A stretch of 11,387 nt of DNA from CAZILN01 sp964540005 (GTDB taxonomy: Bacteria; Bacteroidota; Bacteroidia; Bacteroidales; SM23-62): assembly GCA_964540005.1 (NCBI GenBank), contig CAZILN010000163.1:1-11387 (forward strand). The letters are read 5' to 3'. Under the pieces are notes generated by a model. The model was not told the DNA's origin and searched no databases. It saw only the letters and a list, made by a program, of their open reading frames with translations. The translations under genes and the position numbers were made by a program. The stretch's first letter is position 1; each line of letters begins with the position of its first letter. Of the stretch, positions 1-7,156 are shown one piece after another.

Positions 1-529
1 CCTCGGTTCTGAAGATCTGTTCATTTTTAATGACAGACCTACTCTGAATAGGGTGATTGCCAAAGTTCGAAAGGTACAGCAACAACTGGTACTCACCATG
101 AGCCCTTCCTGTTATATGCTCGATCATGAAATAACGAGCCGGCTTGCACAGACAGCCTGCTTTGCCGGGGGGATGGTAAACATTGAAACCCCGGGAATCG
201 ATCCATTGGACTATATACCTCACCTCTATTATGCCGATCCCCTTGAGGGTAAGGATAAATATGGAGTACAGGTTATACCAACAACCCTGGTTGATATCAC
301 CGGCGTGATAGATATCAAAACTGAAATGCTGGCCTGCCATAAAAGTCAGCGTGAATGGCTCAGACAGCATCATGGCATGGATGAGTATATCCTGTCCATG
401 AAACGCCTGGCAGTAGAGCGGGGTCTACGGATGGGCGTGAAATATGCAGAAGGCTTCAGGCAACATCTCGGACACGCTTTCCCGCAGAATAACCCTATTC
501 GTGAAGAACTGCAAAATTCGTCACGATGA
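1..529 (+). CDS. PIG-L (LmbE-like) family deacetylase, C-terminal part
   Basis: This is the 3' end of a gene entering from outside the window; the frame is open from base 2 and gives 175 visible residues before TGA. Visible family traits are an Asp-His pair (LDHEIT, visible residues 40-45) where PIG-L enzymes carry the second half of their zinc site, a YYADPL strand, and a tail in which VDITGVIDIKTEML is followed by CHKSQREWL, the usual PIG-L ending. The N-terminal AHPDDE-type motif would lie upstream. Family members are zinc-dependent N-deacetylases acting on N-acetylglucosamine-type or other acetylated small molecules; the substrate here cannot be told. The GTG at 53 is simply an internal valine, because the frame and homology-like sequence continue upstream of it. 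The stop lies one base from the stop of the convergent oxidoreductase, so there is no room for a separate terminator. Confidence 0.82.
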   Translation, partial: LGSEDLFIFNDRPTLNRVIAKVRKVQQQLVLTMSPSCYMLDHEITSRLAQTACFAGGMVNIETPGIDPLDYIPHLYYADPLEGKDKYGVQVIPTTLVDITGVIDIKTEMLACHKSQREWLRQHHGMDEYILSMKRLAVERGLRMGVKYAEGFRQHLGHAFPQNNPIREELQNSSR

Positions 530-530
530 T

Positions 531-1835
531 TTACAGTGTATAACCCTCCCTGTACTTCCTGTGGAAGAACTTTTCCGCATCAGGATCATCCACAAAGTAC
601 TGTTTCTCAGGATCCCATTTCACCGGCCTGCCCAATTCATGTGCAATATTCCCCAGAATACAGGTGGCACATGTTCTCTGGCCCGTTTCCACATTGGCGA
701 TAGGTTCTTCTCTGGAGCGCAGAGAATCTATGAAGTTCACCAGGTGACCCGTGCCCGATTCATACCTGAGGCCTTCGTTGGCATCATCGTATCCTTCGGG
801 GAGCAAAGAGTCATCCGAGGCTGCATACCTTCCGCGGGAGACCTCGATCCAGCCGTCACTGCCCCAGAACTTAATTCCTCGGGTAGGCATTTCATCCCAT
901 GGTTCATTGGTCATGGTCACCCCGCTATCATACACATAAGTCAGGAACTCCGTATCTTCGTAACCTGCAGGAATGATCATCACCGGTCCGCCCCTGTCCT
1001 TGTTCAGTCCCCACTGTCCAATATCGAAATTGTGTGCACCCCAGTCGCATGTAAAACCGCCCCCGGTTTCTTTGAAATAACGCCATTCAGCCCAATATTC
1101 CTCATTGACAGGCGGATCAAGTGAAACAGGCGGATTCAGCCGGGAATTGTAGTGCACATCAGCTGCCAGGGGGCCCAGCCACGTGTTCCAGTCCAGGTCG
1201 GCAGGGATCTCCTCAATCGGGAGGTTATACGGTGCCGGGGGTGGGCCCACATATGCGTTGATTTTCTGTAGTTTGCCTATGGCTTCTTCCCGGACCATAT
1301 TAACAGCATGCTGGAAATTATTATCAGATCTCTGTTGACTTCCCACGGCCAGGAGCACTTCGTGGCTTCTCACAGCCTTTACCACTTCCAGGCTCTCCTT
1401 CAGGGTGAATGTGATCGGTTTCTCAAGGTATATATCCTTGCCAGCTTTACAGGCATCTATGGCATTCAGTGCGTGCCAGTGATCCGGAGTGGCTATGACC
1501 ACAGCATCAATGTCTTTCCTGTCAAGCAGTTCCCTGTAATCTTTATAGGTTTTTACATCCACTGAAACATTGTTTTCCAGGTAATAGTCATTCAAGCGTT
1601 TCTCCAGTCGTTTACGTTTGATACCATATACATCAGCGCCGGCTACAATTTGTACTCCGGGTATCCTGGCGAATCCGTTCATTAGGTTTATGGCCTGCTG
1701 ACCGAGCCCGATCATGCCTATTCTTATTGTATCGTTTGCCCCCGATGTACAGTATTGTATTGAAGGCAAAGCAGCAATACCTGCCGTTCCTATTAGTGTT
1801 TGCTTGATAAATCTGCGACGAGAATAATCTTTCAT
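531..1835 (-). CDS. Gfo/Idh/MocA family oxidoreductase with Tat signal
   Basis: A 434-residue protein. The N-terminus has a textbook twin-arginine motif (SRRRFIK, residues 5-11) followed by a short hydrophobic stretch, so export of the folded, cofactor-loaded protein is expected. Cys29 follows the hydrophobic stretch, but Tyr at -1 makes a lipobox doubtful. The Rossmann fold begins at residue 37 (IRIGMIGLGQQA; GxGxxA at 43-48), and the EKP signature with the usual catalytic Lys is at 138-140. The second domain carries DWGAHNFDIGQW (264-275), with the conserved Asp/His found in this family near the substrate. Members are NAD(P)-dependent oxidoreductases of sugars, inositols or glycosides; exported Bacteroidota versions often act on glycosides or act as glycosidases through a redox mechanism. 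The specific substrate is unknown. The ATG at 1835 fits the Tat leader and lacks a Shine-Dalgarno, as is normal in this phylum. It is single-gene on its strand in this window. Confidence 0.9.
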   Translation of the reverse strand: MKDYSRRRFIKQTLIGTAGIAALPSIQYCTSGANDTIRIGMIGLGQQAINLMNGFARIPGVQIVAGADVYGIKRKRLEKRLNDYYLENNVSVDVKTYKDYRELLDRKDIDAVVIATPDHWHALNAIDACKAGKDIYLEKPITFTLKESLEVVKAVRSHEVLLAVGSQQRSDNNFQHAVNMVREEAIGKLQKINAYVGPPPAPYNLPIEEIPADLDWNTWLGPLAADVHYNSRLNPPVSLDPPVNEEYWAEWRYFKETGGGFTCDWGAHNFDIGQWGLNKDRGGPVMIIPAGYEDTEFLTYVYDSGVTMTNEPWDEMPTRGIKFWGSDGWIEVSRGRYAASDDSLLPEGYDDANEGLRYESGTGHLVNFIDSLRSREEPIANVETGQRTCATCILGNIAHELGRPVKWDPEKQYFVDDPDAEKFFHRKYREGYTL

Positions 1836-1974
1836 GATGGATAGGTTTTAGTATTAATTTGAGTGATGTGAAATGATCGCTATTTTGCTCCTGTGATAGG
1901 AATACCATGCAATATAATAAATTAAATATTTCTTTGGTAATCTGACATGTTCATATTCATAAATTTTATAATTT

Positions 1975-1990
1975 ATATCCGCGCGGATAT
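1975..1990. repeat. Perfect 16-bp palindrome, possible operator
   Basis: The sequence ATATCCGCGCGGATAT reads identically on both strands, centred between 1982 and 1983. It is GC-rich at its core but lies at the edge of an AT-rich stretch between divergent genes, where a dimeric regulator could bind. No matching second copy was seen by eye. The regulator is unknown, and the operator role is inferred from symmetry and position only. Confidence 0.35.
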
Positions 1991-2113
1991 GGTCAGCCGA
2001 TTGAGGATGAAGCCAGTGAACACTAGAAGGACATCAGGCTCTATCGTGAAGAGATCCACTATGGAAACAGATATCTGTTGCATTCAGGCTGGGATTAAAG
2101 AGGACCCCGAACC

Positions 2114-2142
2114 TTTCTGTATTAAAATAAATTGTACCTTTA
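2114..2142 (+). promoter_or_regulatory. Possible Bacteroidetes-type promoter for the plug lipoprotein
   Basis: TACCTTTA at 2135-2142 differs from the -7 consensus TAnnTTTG only in the last base. A TTT-rich stretch (TTTCTG from 2114) lies about 18 bases upstream, where a -33 TTTG element is expected. Transcription would start near 2150, leaving a short leader before the ATG at 2163. The match is partial, so this is a weak call. Confidence 0.35.
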
Positions 2143-2162
2143 GTAATTAAACGAACAACGCT

Positions 2163-2651
2163 ATGAACTCATTAGTTTTATATAGCCGAATTTGTCTTGT
2201 GCTTCTTGCTTCAGCAGTGTTTGCAGCATGTTCAAGCACCAGAAGCACTGGCTCATCACAGCAGAATCATCCCCCTCAAATTGTAGACACTGGCTATAAA
2301 AGAAGTGACTCGGCAAATGCCAATCAGTCAAATATCATGATGTCTGCCAACGAGGACAAACAATCAAACCTGAGCCTGAATGAGTTGATACAAAGACTAC
2401 CCGGTGTCCGTATTCAGAGCGGGCGTGGAGCCTATGCAACATTCATTGTGGGCGGAACTGCATCATCCTTTATGGCGGATACGAGTCCTCTTTTTGTTGT
2501 GAACGGTAATGTGATAGGTACGGATTATTCAAATGTCTATACTTTGGTCAATCCCAATGATGTTGTCTCGATGAGTGTCCTGAAAGGATCGGATGCCACC
2601 ATATATGGTACCCGCGGAGCAAATGGAGTGATCCTGATCAGGACAAAGTAA
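2163..2651 (+). CDS. Lipoprotein consisting of a stand-alone TonB plug domain
   Basis: A 162-residue protein with a lipoprotein signal: hydrophobic segment 10-21, then AAC with Cys23 as the lipidation site, followed by a Ser/Thr/Gln-rich linker to about residue 60. The remainder matches the plug domain of SusC-type TonB-dependent receptors. It has an LNELIQRLPGVRI segment (72-84), a FVVNGN strand (111-116), the NPNDVVSMSVLKGSDATIYG motif (130-149) and the closing RGANGVILI (151-159). The protein ends just after the plug, so the 22-strand barrel is absent. Plug domains normally close the receptor pore and contact TonB; a lipid-anchored lone plug cannot transport by itself. It might bind ligand, partner a receptor or TonB, or be a leftover of a receptor; the function is not established. 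Its 3' end faces the regulator gene of the receptor operon with 32 bp between. The start is chosen because it gives the signal peptide directly. Confidence 0.85.
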   Translation: MNSLVLYSRICLVLLASAVFAACSSTRSTGSSQQNHPPQIVDTGYKRSDSANANQSNIMMSANEDKQSNLSLNELIQRLPGVRIQSGRGAYATFIVGGTASSFMADTSPLFVVNGNVIGTDYSNVYTLVNPNDVVSMSVLKGSDATIYGTRGANGVILIRTK

Positions 2652-2683
2652 CTGAAGTTAGCAAAAAAACATGGATTTAGCTT

Positions 2684-3442
2684 TCACCTGTCAAGCCATA
2701 ACCTGAAGCGGTGTGCCCTGGCAGTGCTGACCAGGAGGTCATCTTCAGCTGCCGGGTGCGTCTCAATTTTGATCCTGCTCTGGGAGAGCACATGGATCTT
2801 ATCAATACAAATATAATTAATAATATACCGGCGGTTGATCCTGAAGAAGGCATCCGGATCAAGCAGGGCTTCAAGCCGCTCCAGTGAAAATTCCACAGGG
2901 TAATTATGACCGTCCCTGGTACCGATGAATGTGCTTTTTTCCAGTGAATAGAAAAAAGCCACAGACGGTGTCTCTACTGATTTTATCCTGCTCCCTATAT
3001 TGATCAGGAAACGTTTCTTGTAAGAGCTTTTCCTGTTTTCAATGGCCGACATCAGTTCATTAATATCAAACTGCGGTGCCGAATCACTGAGCCTCCTGTA
3101 TTTCTGCAGGCTGGCAGCAAGTTTTTCCTTATCGATGGGCTTCAGCAGGTAATCTATGCTGTTCAGTTCAAAGGCCCTGATGGCATATTCGTCATAGGCA
3201 GTAGCAAAAATGACATAGCTGTCAAGGCTGACCTTTTTGAATATATCAAAGCTGAGCCCGTCAGCCAGCTGTATATCCAGCAGGAGCAGATCGGGCTGAT
3301 GGTTGGTCTCAAGCCACCGCACCGCTGATTCCACGCTGTCGATTACTGAAAGGATCTCTACCTCAGGGTCTACTTCCCTGAGTAATTTTTCCAGCCGCTG
3401 TGCTGCCGGTTCCTCATCTTCAATGATAAGGGCTTTGATCAT
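2684..3442 (-). CDS. LytTR-family response regulator
   Basis: A 252-residue two-domain regulator. The receiver domain (about 1-115) has the acidic pair Glu8/Asp9 in IIEDEEP, the phospho-acceptor Asp56 in DLLLLDIQL, Thr81 and the conserved Lys101 in LLKPID. The linker is followed by a LytTR DNA-binding domain (about 143-250), including YSLEKS, a DAFFRINRRYIIN segment (197-209) and the closing STARAHRFRLWL. LytTR proteins bind short direct repeats through a beta fold and activate nearby promoters when phosphorylated. The gene starts inside the kinase stop codon (ATGA overlap at 3439-3442), which implies translational coupling and a cognate pair. It is the last gene of the receptor-kinase-regulator operon, and its target is plausibly that operon. 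I searched the region upstream of the receptor by eye for paired LytTR-type sites and found none convincing. Confidence 0.92.
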   Translation of the reverse strand: MIKALIIEDEEPAAQRLEKLLREVDPEVEILSVIDSVESAVRWLETNHQPDLLLLDIQLADGLSFDIFKKVSLDSYVIFATAYDEYAIRAFELNSIDYLLKPIDKEKLAASLQKYRRLSDSAPQFDINELMSAIENRKSSYKKRFLINIGSRIKSVETPSVAFFYSLEKSTFIGTRDGHNYPVEFSLERLEALLDPDAFFRINRRYIINYICIDKIHVLSQSRIKIETHPAAEDDLLVSTARAHRFRLWLDR

Positions 3443-4446
3443 AATTCAGCTTTTAATAAGGGTACACTTATTTTATAACTGGATGATGTTTCCGAAATTC
3501 TTACTTTTTCCGAAGTAAAAAATGCAAATCGCTCTTTGATATTCTTCAATCCCTGTCCTGTTGAACTGACCCCTGCTTTCTTCTGAAGGTTGTTCTCCAC
3601 AGCAATGGATCCGTTCCCTGAAGAGATGGTAATTGTCAGGGGCTTATCCTTTGAAATAATGTTGTGTTTAATGCTGTTTTCAACCAGCATCTGCAGAACC
3701 AGCGGGGGGATGGCATAATGATAGTATTTTTCCGGTACATCGATCTTTACGATGAGGTTCTGCTTGAAACGTGATTGCTGCAGGCTGACATATTTCTCAA
3801 GTACATTTACCTCTTCCCGCAACAGTACCAGTTCCTTTTCGCGGCTGCTCAGCATGTACCTGAAAAAATCAGACAGGTTGCTGATATAGCCAACAGCTTC
3901 CTCATTGTTATCGACCAGGGTGGTAAGGCTGTTCAGGCTGTTGAAAAGGAAGTGCGGATTGATCTGGGTTTTAAGGCTTTCGTATTTGGCCTGTATGCTG
4001 TCCTTTTCAAGGCGTACAGAACGTGAAAAATTATACTTCCACTGCTGGTAAAAATAAACCGATTCATGAATAGCAGTTACCAGGAAAGTAATGAGTACAG
4101 TTATAATGCTTTCCTGCAGGAGTCCGCCACGGGCATCAAAGATCCTCAGCTTCACTTCCAGTGCATAGAGTCCCAAAGAAACCAGCAAGGTATATGGAAG
4201 AATCATTACAATCTCCAGCAGCAGGTGCTGTGCCGGTCTTTTTTCCCATGGATATTTTTTCCATAAAAACCGTACTATCATCATACACCCTCCCCAGAGG
4301 CAGGCTGTCATGATCATTCCATGGCCAAATTGAAGCAAAGCCCCCGATGTACTGCTCCAGCCGTAAAGAAGCATGCAGATCCCGCTGACGAGGATAACCG
4401 CCAGCAGGATCAAGTATTTGTTTGTTTTGTACTTGAAGGCGTTCAT
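3439..4446 (-). CDS. LytS-type sensor histidine kinase (His_kinase family) with four membrane helices
   Basis: A 335-residue inner-membrane kinase. Four hydrophobic helices are visible at about 11-30, 44-62, 75-97 and 112-134, with only short loops, so there is no sizeable extracytoplasmic sensor domain. The cytoplasmic part opens with KYESLKTQINPHFLFNSLN (154-172), the signature of this family, and His165 is the phospho-acceptor. The ATPase part shows the N-box LVENSIKHN (254-262) and a glycine box GQGLKNIKERF (297-307). It lies 34 bp downstream of the TonB receptor stop and overlaps the response regulator by four bases, so it should be co-transcribed with both and phosphorylate the regulator. 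Lacking a sensor domain, it probably detects its cue in the membrane or through a partner protein; that the receptor supplies the signal is inference from context. Confidence 0.92.
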   Translation of the reverse strand: MNAFKYKTNKYLILLAVILVSGICMLLYGWSSTSGALLQFGHGMIMTACLWGGCMMIVRFLWKKYPWEKRPAQHLLLEIVMILPYTLLVSLGLYALEVKLRIFDARGGLLQESIITVLITFLVTAIHESVYFYQQWKYNFSRSVRLEKDSIQAKYESLKTQINPHFLFNSLNSLTTLVDNNEEAVGYISNLSDFFRYMLSSREKELVLLREEVNVLEKYVSLQQSRFKQNLIVKIDVPEKYYHYAIPPLVLQMLVENSIKHNIISKDKPLTITISSGNGSIAVENNLQKKAGVSSTGQGLKNIKERFAFFTSEKVRISETSSSYKISVPLLKAEL

Positions 4447-4480
4447 CTCTGGTAATATTATTCGAATCTAAGTATTTTTT

Positions 4481-6940
4481 TTAGAAATTGATGCGATACA
4501 AAAACATCGGGTAGAAACCCTGCTGGTAAACCGTATATACTTCGGCTTTCTCCGGGTCAAAACCCTGCATGAATATGCTCTGGAAACCGGTCAGGTTCTG
4601 AAGGTCAACACCCCATTCCTGGTTGTAGCGTTTGTTGTTCTTCTTCAGTCCTATTCTCAGGTCGGTGCGGAAATAGTCATCGTACTTGTTTTCATAGGCC
4701 CTGTTCCAGTCACGTTCCTCATTCCCTGACCGGATAGATGCTTCCACATTAATAGGTACATACCTTCTTCCTCCTGCCCATACTGCCTTAAGATCTACGG
4801 TCAGCATGATCTTTTCCGAGATCCTGTGCTCATATCCGCCGAGCAGATTGAAGACATAGTTGCCATTGAATGCCGTATTCCTTTTTATCCCGTCATATCC
4901 CTTATATTTTGAATCGAATAAAGAGGTGGTGAAAAGGAAGTAATATCCCTTACTGAGGAATTTCTCCACTGTCATCTCGATCCCGTAGTTATTTCCGGTA
5001 CCGTTGTTTAACAGGCTGTCTTCCATAGGAATCCCGAAGAAATCACCAAAATTGGCCAGTGAAAATTCAGGAGCGGATTCTTTAACAGGAATGTTATAAA
5101 GGTACTGGTAGTAGGTCTCCAGCTTCAGCCTGAAATCAGGGGCAAAGAGGTAATCGTATCCAAGCACCAGGTGATTGCTCCTGGTAAATCCCAGGTCATG
5201 GTTTGTCTGGTGATAGCTTCCTGTTTCCTCTTCATAAGTCTCATAGAAGTAGACCGATTTTGCCTGGATCTGGCTGTGCAGTCCGTAACCCAGGCTCATT
5301 GACTGCCCGGGAGTAAAATCCCAGCGCATGCCCAGTCTTGGTTCCACGGCTGTTTCCCCGTTCAGGCCGAAATATTGAACATGCATACCGGAATACGCCA
5401 TCAGTTCATCGTTGAATTTGTGTTGGTACTGTCCGTAAGTACGGAACATGAAAAGATTTCCCTTGATATTATTACGGGTGACAAAACCCTCATAATTGGG
5501 ATGATTCAGGCTGTCTATGTAATTAATAGCATATTGATCGAGTATTATGCCGAAGCTGTAATTGTTGCGTGCATTGATCTTCTGGCGGAACTGTGAGGTC
5601 AGCGAAACCTTGTTTTCCTGCTGCTCACTCCTGAGAAAGGGGTCTATGGTCCGTGCTCTCCCGAGCAAAGAATCCAGCCTGGTAACTGAATTGGTCCGCT
5701 GGTAAGACAGGGTGGTTTTGAGTCGTGTCTTTTCATTGAAATAATAGGTGTTCGAGAGACCAACAACACCCAGTCCGGATCCAAAATCAGTAGCTGTACC
5801 CTTTCCGTTATAGGAATTTTCAAGGCTGTCGGCAGATTCGCGGCCCAGAGAGATGTAAGAGTTGCCCAGGAGTCCGAATACCCTGAACCTGCCCAGTTTG
5901 GTGCCGGGTACATCCACCAGGAAGGTCAGATCTTTATACTGCGGTACAGCTGCCCCGGTACCGAAGTCGAGTCCCAGTTTACTCATCACATCAAGCGTGG
6001 AATATCTGAAATTTGCCAGGTAGGAAGCTTTCTGTCCGTTTCCCACCGTCATCAGGGGTCCTTCTATCCCGCCCTCAAAACCATTAAAACCGATCTGCCC
6101 GGTAAACTCGGTACGATGCTTGTTCCCTGAGCGGAGGTTCAGGTCAAAGGCACCGGCTGTGGCATTTCCGTATTCTGCAGGGAAGGCACCGGTTAAAAAG
6201 TCCGAATTGGCCAGCAGGTTATTATTTACCATACTTACAGGCCCCCCTGTTGTTCCAAGTGCCCCAAAATGATTTGGATTGGGTATTTCCACCCCTTCCA
6301 GCCTCCAGAGTACACCCATGGGTGAATTACCTCTTATTATTATATCATTACGGGAATCGTTCTGTGTCATAACTCCTGCATAGTTGGCTACCATGCGGGC
6401 CGGGTCGCCAAGGCTCCCTGCAAAACGTTCGGTTTCTTCAACTGAAAAGGTACGGGCAGAGATGATGGCCATTTCGTTAATGGTTTCATCCTTGCTTTTA
6501 CCGGACTTTACAACCACTTCATCCAGTTCCTGGGCATTTTCTTCGAGCCGGACATTCACCACCATCTGCTTTCCGCTGGTCAGCAGAAGGTTGGGCAGGA
6601 TTGTCTCATGGTAGCCTACGTAACTTACCCTCAGGTTCTGGCGGCCTACTGGTATATTACGCAGTTCAAAATTCCCGTCCAGGTCGGTCACGGTCCCAAC
6701 CATCGGATTGGATTCTAACAAAATGATATTGGCTCCTATCAGCGGAAATCCTGTTATGGCATCCACCACGGTCCCCCTGATGGTTTGTGTCATTAAATCA
6801 GTGGCAAATATTCCATTTGCCGAGATAATTAAAATGGCTAAGATCTGCATTGCTTTTTTCATGGCTTTAAGTATTAGGTTGATTGATTTCTTATTTCTTA
6901 ATGTTGTAACTATCCGGTTGAACTGTATCGAATGTTTCAT
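4481..6940 (-). CDS. TonB-dependent outer-membrane receptor with N-terminal carboxypeptidase-D-like domain
   Basis: With the start at 6940 the protein has 819 residues. Residues 1-26 are a basic extension and 27-46 the hydrophobic signal core (MQILAILIISANG inside it). A CarboxypepD_reg-like beta domain follows (about 53-137; IRGTVVDAITGFPLIGANI then VTDLDGNFEL), then a TonB-box-like DEVVV stretch (140-144). The plug domain (about 150-275) includes NDIIIRGNSPMGVLWRLEG and the GAFPAEYGNATAGAF segment. The rest is a beta barrel ending in Phe (MFLYRINF), as expected for BAM-inserted proteins. It lacks SusC-specific features and a SusD partner, so it is a general substrate receptor; the ligand is unknown. 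The frame is open up to an ATG at 7015, but that codon lies upstream of a good promoter, so 6940 is preferred. The ATG at 6862 (793 residues) is a real alternative, because both share a 16-bp leader. First gene of the operon with the kinase and regulator. Confidence 0.88.
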   Translation of the reverse strand: MKHSIQFNRIVTTLRNKKSINLILKAMKKAMQILAILIISANGIFATDLMTQTIRGTVVDAITGFPLIGANIILLESNPMVGTVTDLDGNFELRNIPVGRQNLRVSYVGYHETILPNLLLTSGKQMVVNVRLEENAQELDEVVVKSGKSKDETINEMAIISARTFSVEETERFAGSLGDPARMVANYAGVMTQNDSRNDIIIRGNSPMGVLWRLEGVEIPNPNHFGALGTTGGPVSMVNNNLLANSDFLTGAFPAEYGNATAGAFDLNLRSGNKHRTEFTGQIGFNGFEGGIEGPLMTVGNGQKASYLANFRYSTLDVMSKLGLDFGTGAAVPQYKDLTFLVDVPGTKLGRFRVFGLLGNSYISLGRESADSLENSYNGKGTATDFGSGLGVVGLSNTYYFNEKTRLKTTLSYQRTNSVTRLDSLLGRARTIDPFLRSEQQENKVSLTSQFRQKINARNNYSFGIILDQYAINYIDSLNHPNYEGFVTRNNIKGNLFMFRTYGQYQHKFNDELMAYSGMHVQYFGLNGETAVEPRLGMRWDFTPGQSMSLGYGLHSQIQAKSVYFYETYEEETGSYHQTNHDLGFTRSNHLVLGYDYLFAPDFRLKLETYYQYLYNIPVKESAPEFSLANFGDFFGIPMEDSLLNNGTGNNYGIEMTVEKFLSKGYYFLFTTSLFDSKYKGYDGIKRNTAFNGNYVFNLLGGYEHRISEKIMLTVDLKAVWAGGRRYVPINVEASIRSGNEERDWNRAYENKYDDYFRTDLRIGLKKNNKRYNQEWGVDLQNLTGFQSIFMQGFDPEKAEVYTVYQQGFYPMFLYRINF

Positions 6941-6950
6941 GGCTTTAAGT
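6857..6950 (-). repeat. In-frame direct repeat at two candidate start codons of the receptor
   Basis: The 16-mer ACTTAAAGCCATGAAA (minus strand) occurs perfectly at 6950-6935 and again at 6872-6857. The copies are offset by 78 bp, exactly 26 codons, so both ATG-AAA pairs are in the receptor frame. Each copy carries the bases just before a methionine plus the following Lys codon. It may be a small duplication of the translation start that lengthened the signal peptide. Confidence 0.8.
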
Positions 6951-6963
6951 TTAAATTCTGATT

Positions 6964-6997
6964 CAAAGCTATGAAGCCCACTGTTCACGGGAAAAAC
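6964..6997 (-). promoter_or_regulatory. Bacteroidetes-type promoter for the receptor-kinase-regulator operon
   Basis: On the minus strand TAGCTTTG (6971 to 6964) matches the -7 consensus TAnnTTTG perfectly. A run GTTTTT (6997 to 6992) sits 20 bases upstream at the -33 position. Transcription would start near 6957, giving a leader of about 17 bases before the ATG at 6940. This placement excludes the ATG at 7015 as a start. A small inverted repeat GGAAA-AAC-TTTCC (6990-7002) overlaps the -33 element and could be regulatory. Confidence 0.6.
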
Positions 6998-7072
6998 TTT
7001 CCTTCCGGATAACAATAGAATACTACTGAATGAGAATTATAAGGGATGAATGATTATGGCAATCCCGGCTCG

Positions 7073-7098
7073 GTTTGCTATAATAAAAGCTTGCAAAC
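7073..7098. repeat. Inverted repeat GTTTGC-N14-GCAAAC in the divergent promoter region
   Basis: The six-base arms are at 7073-7078 and 7093-7098, spaced so that their centres are 20 bp apart, about two helical turns. They lie between the receptor promoter and the PAS kinase promoter, immediately upstream of the latter's -33 element. A dimeric regulator could bind here. The arms are short enough that chance cannot be excluded. Confidence 0.3.
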
Positions 7099-7104
7099 GG
7101 GAGA

Positions 7105-7134
7105 TTTGATAAGCAGATTCATTTTTTTATCTTG
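7105..7134 (+). promoter_or_regulatory. Probable Bacteroidetes-type promoter for the PAS kinase
   Basis: TTTG at 7105-7108 lies 19 bases upstream of TATCTTG (7128-7134), which resembles the common Bacteroidetes -7 form TATCTTTG with one T missing. The expected transcription start is near 7141, about 15 bases ahead of the ATG at 7157. This supports 7157 over the upstream in-frame ATG at 7046, which would lie before the promoter. Confidence 0.45.
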
Positions 7135-7156
7135 CACTGTTACAATCTTCCTTGCT

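Larger units (their letters stand above)
1836..2162. other. Intergenic region between divergent genes
   Basis: These 327 bp separate the oxidoreductase (-) from the plug lipoprotein (+) and must hold both promoters. Bases 1836-1980 are very AT-rich. A perfect 16-bp palindrome sits at 1975-1990. From about 1982 to 2120 the sequence becomes more GC-rich and coding-like, with a frame broken by one TAG (see findings). A 67-codon open frame at 1947-2150 looks like chance: its residues are basic, cysteine-containing and unlike any family I recognise. I see no RNA gene or convincing terminator. Confidence 0.6.

Noticed and set aside
444..1124. Long plus-strand open frame (226 codons)
   Set aside because: It is antisense to the well-supported oxidoreductase, its residues match no family, and it overlaps the deacetylase end.
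1947..2150. 67-codon plus-strand open frame
   Set aside because: No recognisable family, odd composition, and its 5' half is AT-rich spacer; a different frame of the same stretch looks more protein-like.
2648..2684. Terminator between the convergent plug lipoprotein and regulator genes
   Set aside because: Only a short TAACT/AGTTA repeat with a two-base loop and an A-run are present; no stable GC stem followed by T residues is seen on either strand.
6941..7015. Receptor start at 7015 (844 residues)
   Set aside because: A perfect -7 element lies at 6964-6971, downstream of this ATG, and the extra residues do not resemble a signal peptide.
2684..7015. SusC/SusD-type polysaccharide utilisation locus
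   Set aside because: The receptor lacks a neighbouring SusD-like lipoprotein and no glycoside hydrolase is present; the small lipoprotein is a plug domain, not a SusD.
7046..7156. PAS kinase start at 7046 (452 residues)
   Set aside because: A plausible promoter lies at 7105-7134, and the kinase sequence typical of the family begins at the methionine encoded at 7157.
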